This document shows, in pieces, positions 63,490 through 64,000 of a stretch of 64,000 nucleotides of DNA. Positions within the stretch are counted from its first letter, which is position 1; every line of letters starts with the position of its first letter. A model generated the notes under the pieces. It saw only the letters and a list, made by a program, of their open reading frames with translations. It was not told where the DNA came from and did not search any database. This DNA comes from Myroides sp. NP-2. Lineage in GTDB: Bacteria > Bacteroidota > Bacteroidia > Flavobacteriales > Flavobacteriaceae. A program made the position numbers and the translations under genes. The DNA is taken from assembly GCF_014145665.1 (NCBI RefSeq), contig NZ_JACHTD010000008.1:62001-126000 (forward strand), read 5' to 3'.

Positions 63490-64000
63490 TTAAGACGGCA
63501 ATAGGTCCATGGCAAGTAAGAGTTGTAATACAATGATCAATATTGAAAGCACCCACAAAAAACCATAAATAACATAGTGTAGGAGACTAGTTTTTTCACC
63601 CGCTATTTTTTTTGCTTTTTGCAACATCAACATCGGAATAATTAACGCTAAAACAACCAAAGAAATTGAAGCATATCCCAATGCAATTACAAAACCATCA
63701 GGATAGAACAGAGCAAAAAGGATAGGAGGCAAGAACGTTAGAATGAACGCTGTTGCGTTGTGCTTAATCTTTGGACGATCTTTAGCTAAATCCTTGATAT
63801 AATCGTTTAATGCTAATGCAACACCCCAAAAAGAGGTTAAGATGGCTGCAGCGGCAAAGATGGTGAATGAAATCTTGATCCATGGAGAGTCACTACTAGC
63901 TTTAATCGCGACTAATAATCCTTCAAGTCCTGCATTATCTCTCAAAATAGTGCTGAACACGCTGCTTTCAATAGTACCTAAAATGGTCATTTCCCAGATG
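63490..64000 (-). CDS. Aromatic amino-acid permease (TyrP/Mtr-like), C-terminal part
   Basis: The last 170 codons of a membrane permease whose 5' part lies beyond the right edge; the frame is open through the last base. Visible are four or five hydrophobic segments and the HAAAP-family sequence SFWGVALALNDYIKD, FLPPILFALFYPDGFVIALGYASI. Family members import tryptophan, tyrosine or phenylalanine with protons; which one is not readable here. The Met near 63990 is internal, since the codons before it (IWE) continue the frame. Confidence 0.85.
   Translation of the reverse strand, partial: IWEMTILGTIESSVFSTILRDNAGLEGLLVAIKASSDSPWIKISFTIFAAAAILTSFWGVALALNDYIKDLAKDRPKIKHNATAFILTFLPPILFALFYPDGFVIALGYASISLVVLALIIPMLMLQKAKKIAGEKTSLLHYVIYGFLWVLSILIIVLQLLLAMDLLPS

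Overview
The window is chromosomal DNA of a member of the Bacteroidota, most likely family Flavobacteriaceae. The evidence is AT-rich DNA, recurrent TAnnTTTG -7 promoter boxes (one with a TTG exactly 19 nt upstream, one 20 nt upstream), TonB-dependent and carboxypeptidase-regulatory outer-membrane barrels, a PorV/PorQ-family protein, DUF2911, DUF3276, DUF4374 and DUF1573 proteins, and a monomeric isocitrate dehydrogenase. The genus cannot be fixed from sequence alone; Myroides or Flavobacterium relatives are plausible. No insertion sequence, prophage, CRISPR array or rRNA operon was seen, and the gene order reads as core genome.

Layout. 1-2.8 kb: 3' part of a TonB receptor gene and a DUF4374 surface lipoprotein (probable iron or siderophore uptake). 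2.8-8.5 kb: trmD, an MFS exporter, a cyclophilin-FKBP fusion PPIase, a threonine/serine dehydratase-like enzyme and a membrane TPR-HTH regulator. 8.6-9.24 kb: a long non-coding stretch with RNA-like hairpins. 9.3-14.7 kb: an FMN glutamate-synthase-like oxidoreductase, a CLC-F type channel/antiporter behind a fluoride riboswitch, a DUF3276 protein and an MsbA-like ABC exporter. 15-17.6 kb: the lysC-lysA operon, preceded by a short lysine-rich leader ORF and an intrinsic terminator, that is, a candidate lysine attenuator. 17.7-27 kb: small hypotheticals, a porin, prmA-clpS, rtcB with a structured leader and an upstream 26-codon ORF, pyrE, a NUDIX hydrolase, coaD and ddl. 27-34.7 kb: a PASTA protein, rluD, tilS-dsbD, DUF2911 and purB. 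34.8-43.2 kb: icd, then an envelope block on the minus strand (kdsD-tatC-lptB, then wza-wzc). 43.3-50.6 kb: recQ, idi with a PTPS-like gene, manA, five tandem tRNA-Thr(UGU) genes and cardiolipin synthase. 50.8-64 kb: an outer-membrane barrel, a LOG protein, a NYN-OST-HTH protein, pssA, a PorV2-like barrel, an Lnb-like lipoprotein acyltransferase candidate, a CpsB-type phosphatase, a DUF1573 protein, valS (with an upstream small ORF), a TatD hydrolase, tcdA and a truncated aromatic amino-acid permease.

How genes work together. Envelope building dominates: KDO precursor (KdsD), LPS export (LptB), capsule/exopolysaccharide export (Wza, Wzc tyrosine kinase, CpsB-type phosphatase 18 kb away), phospholipids (PssA, Cls), peptidoglycan (LysA, Ddl), lipoprotein maturation (Lnb candidate) and protein export (TatC). 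The second theme is tRNA and RNA maintenance: TrmD, TilS, RluD, TcdA, RtcB, ValS, the NYN protein and the tRNA array.

Many computed ORFs begin too early. In several cases a TAnnTTTG box lies inside the over-extended ORF and fixes the downstream ATG as the start (trmD, PASTA, manA, the 23.1 kb lipoprotein). The best candidates for undescribed biology are the lysine attenuator, the 26-codon ORF plus terminator plus structured leader before rtcB, the three 12-bp-spaced repeats before the TPR-HTH regulator, the valS upstream ORF, and the structured intergenic region at about 9.0-9.24 kb.
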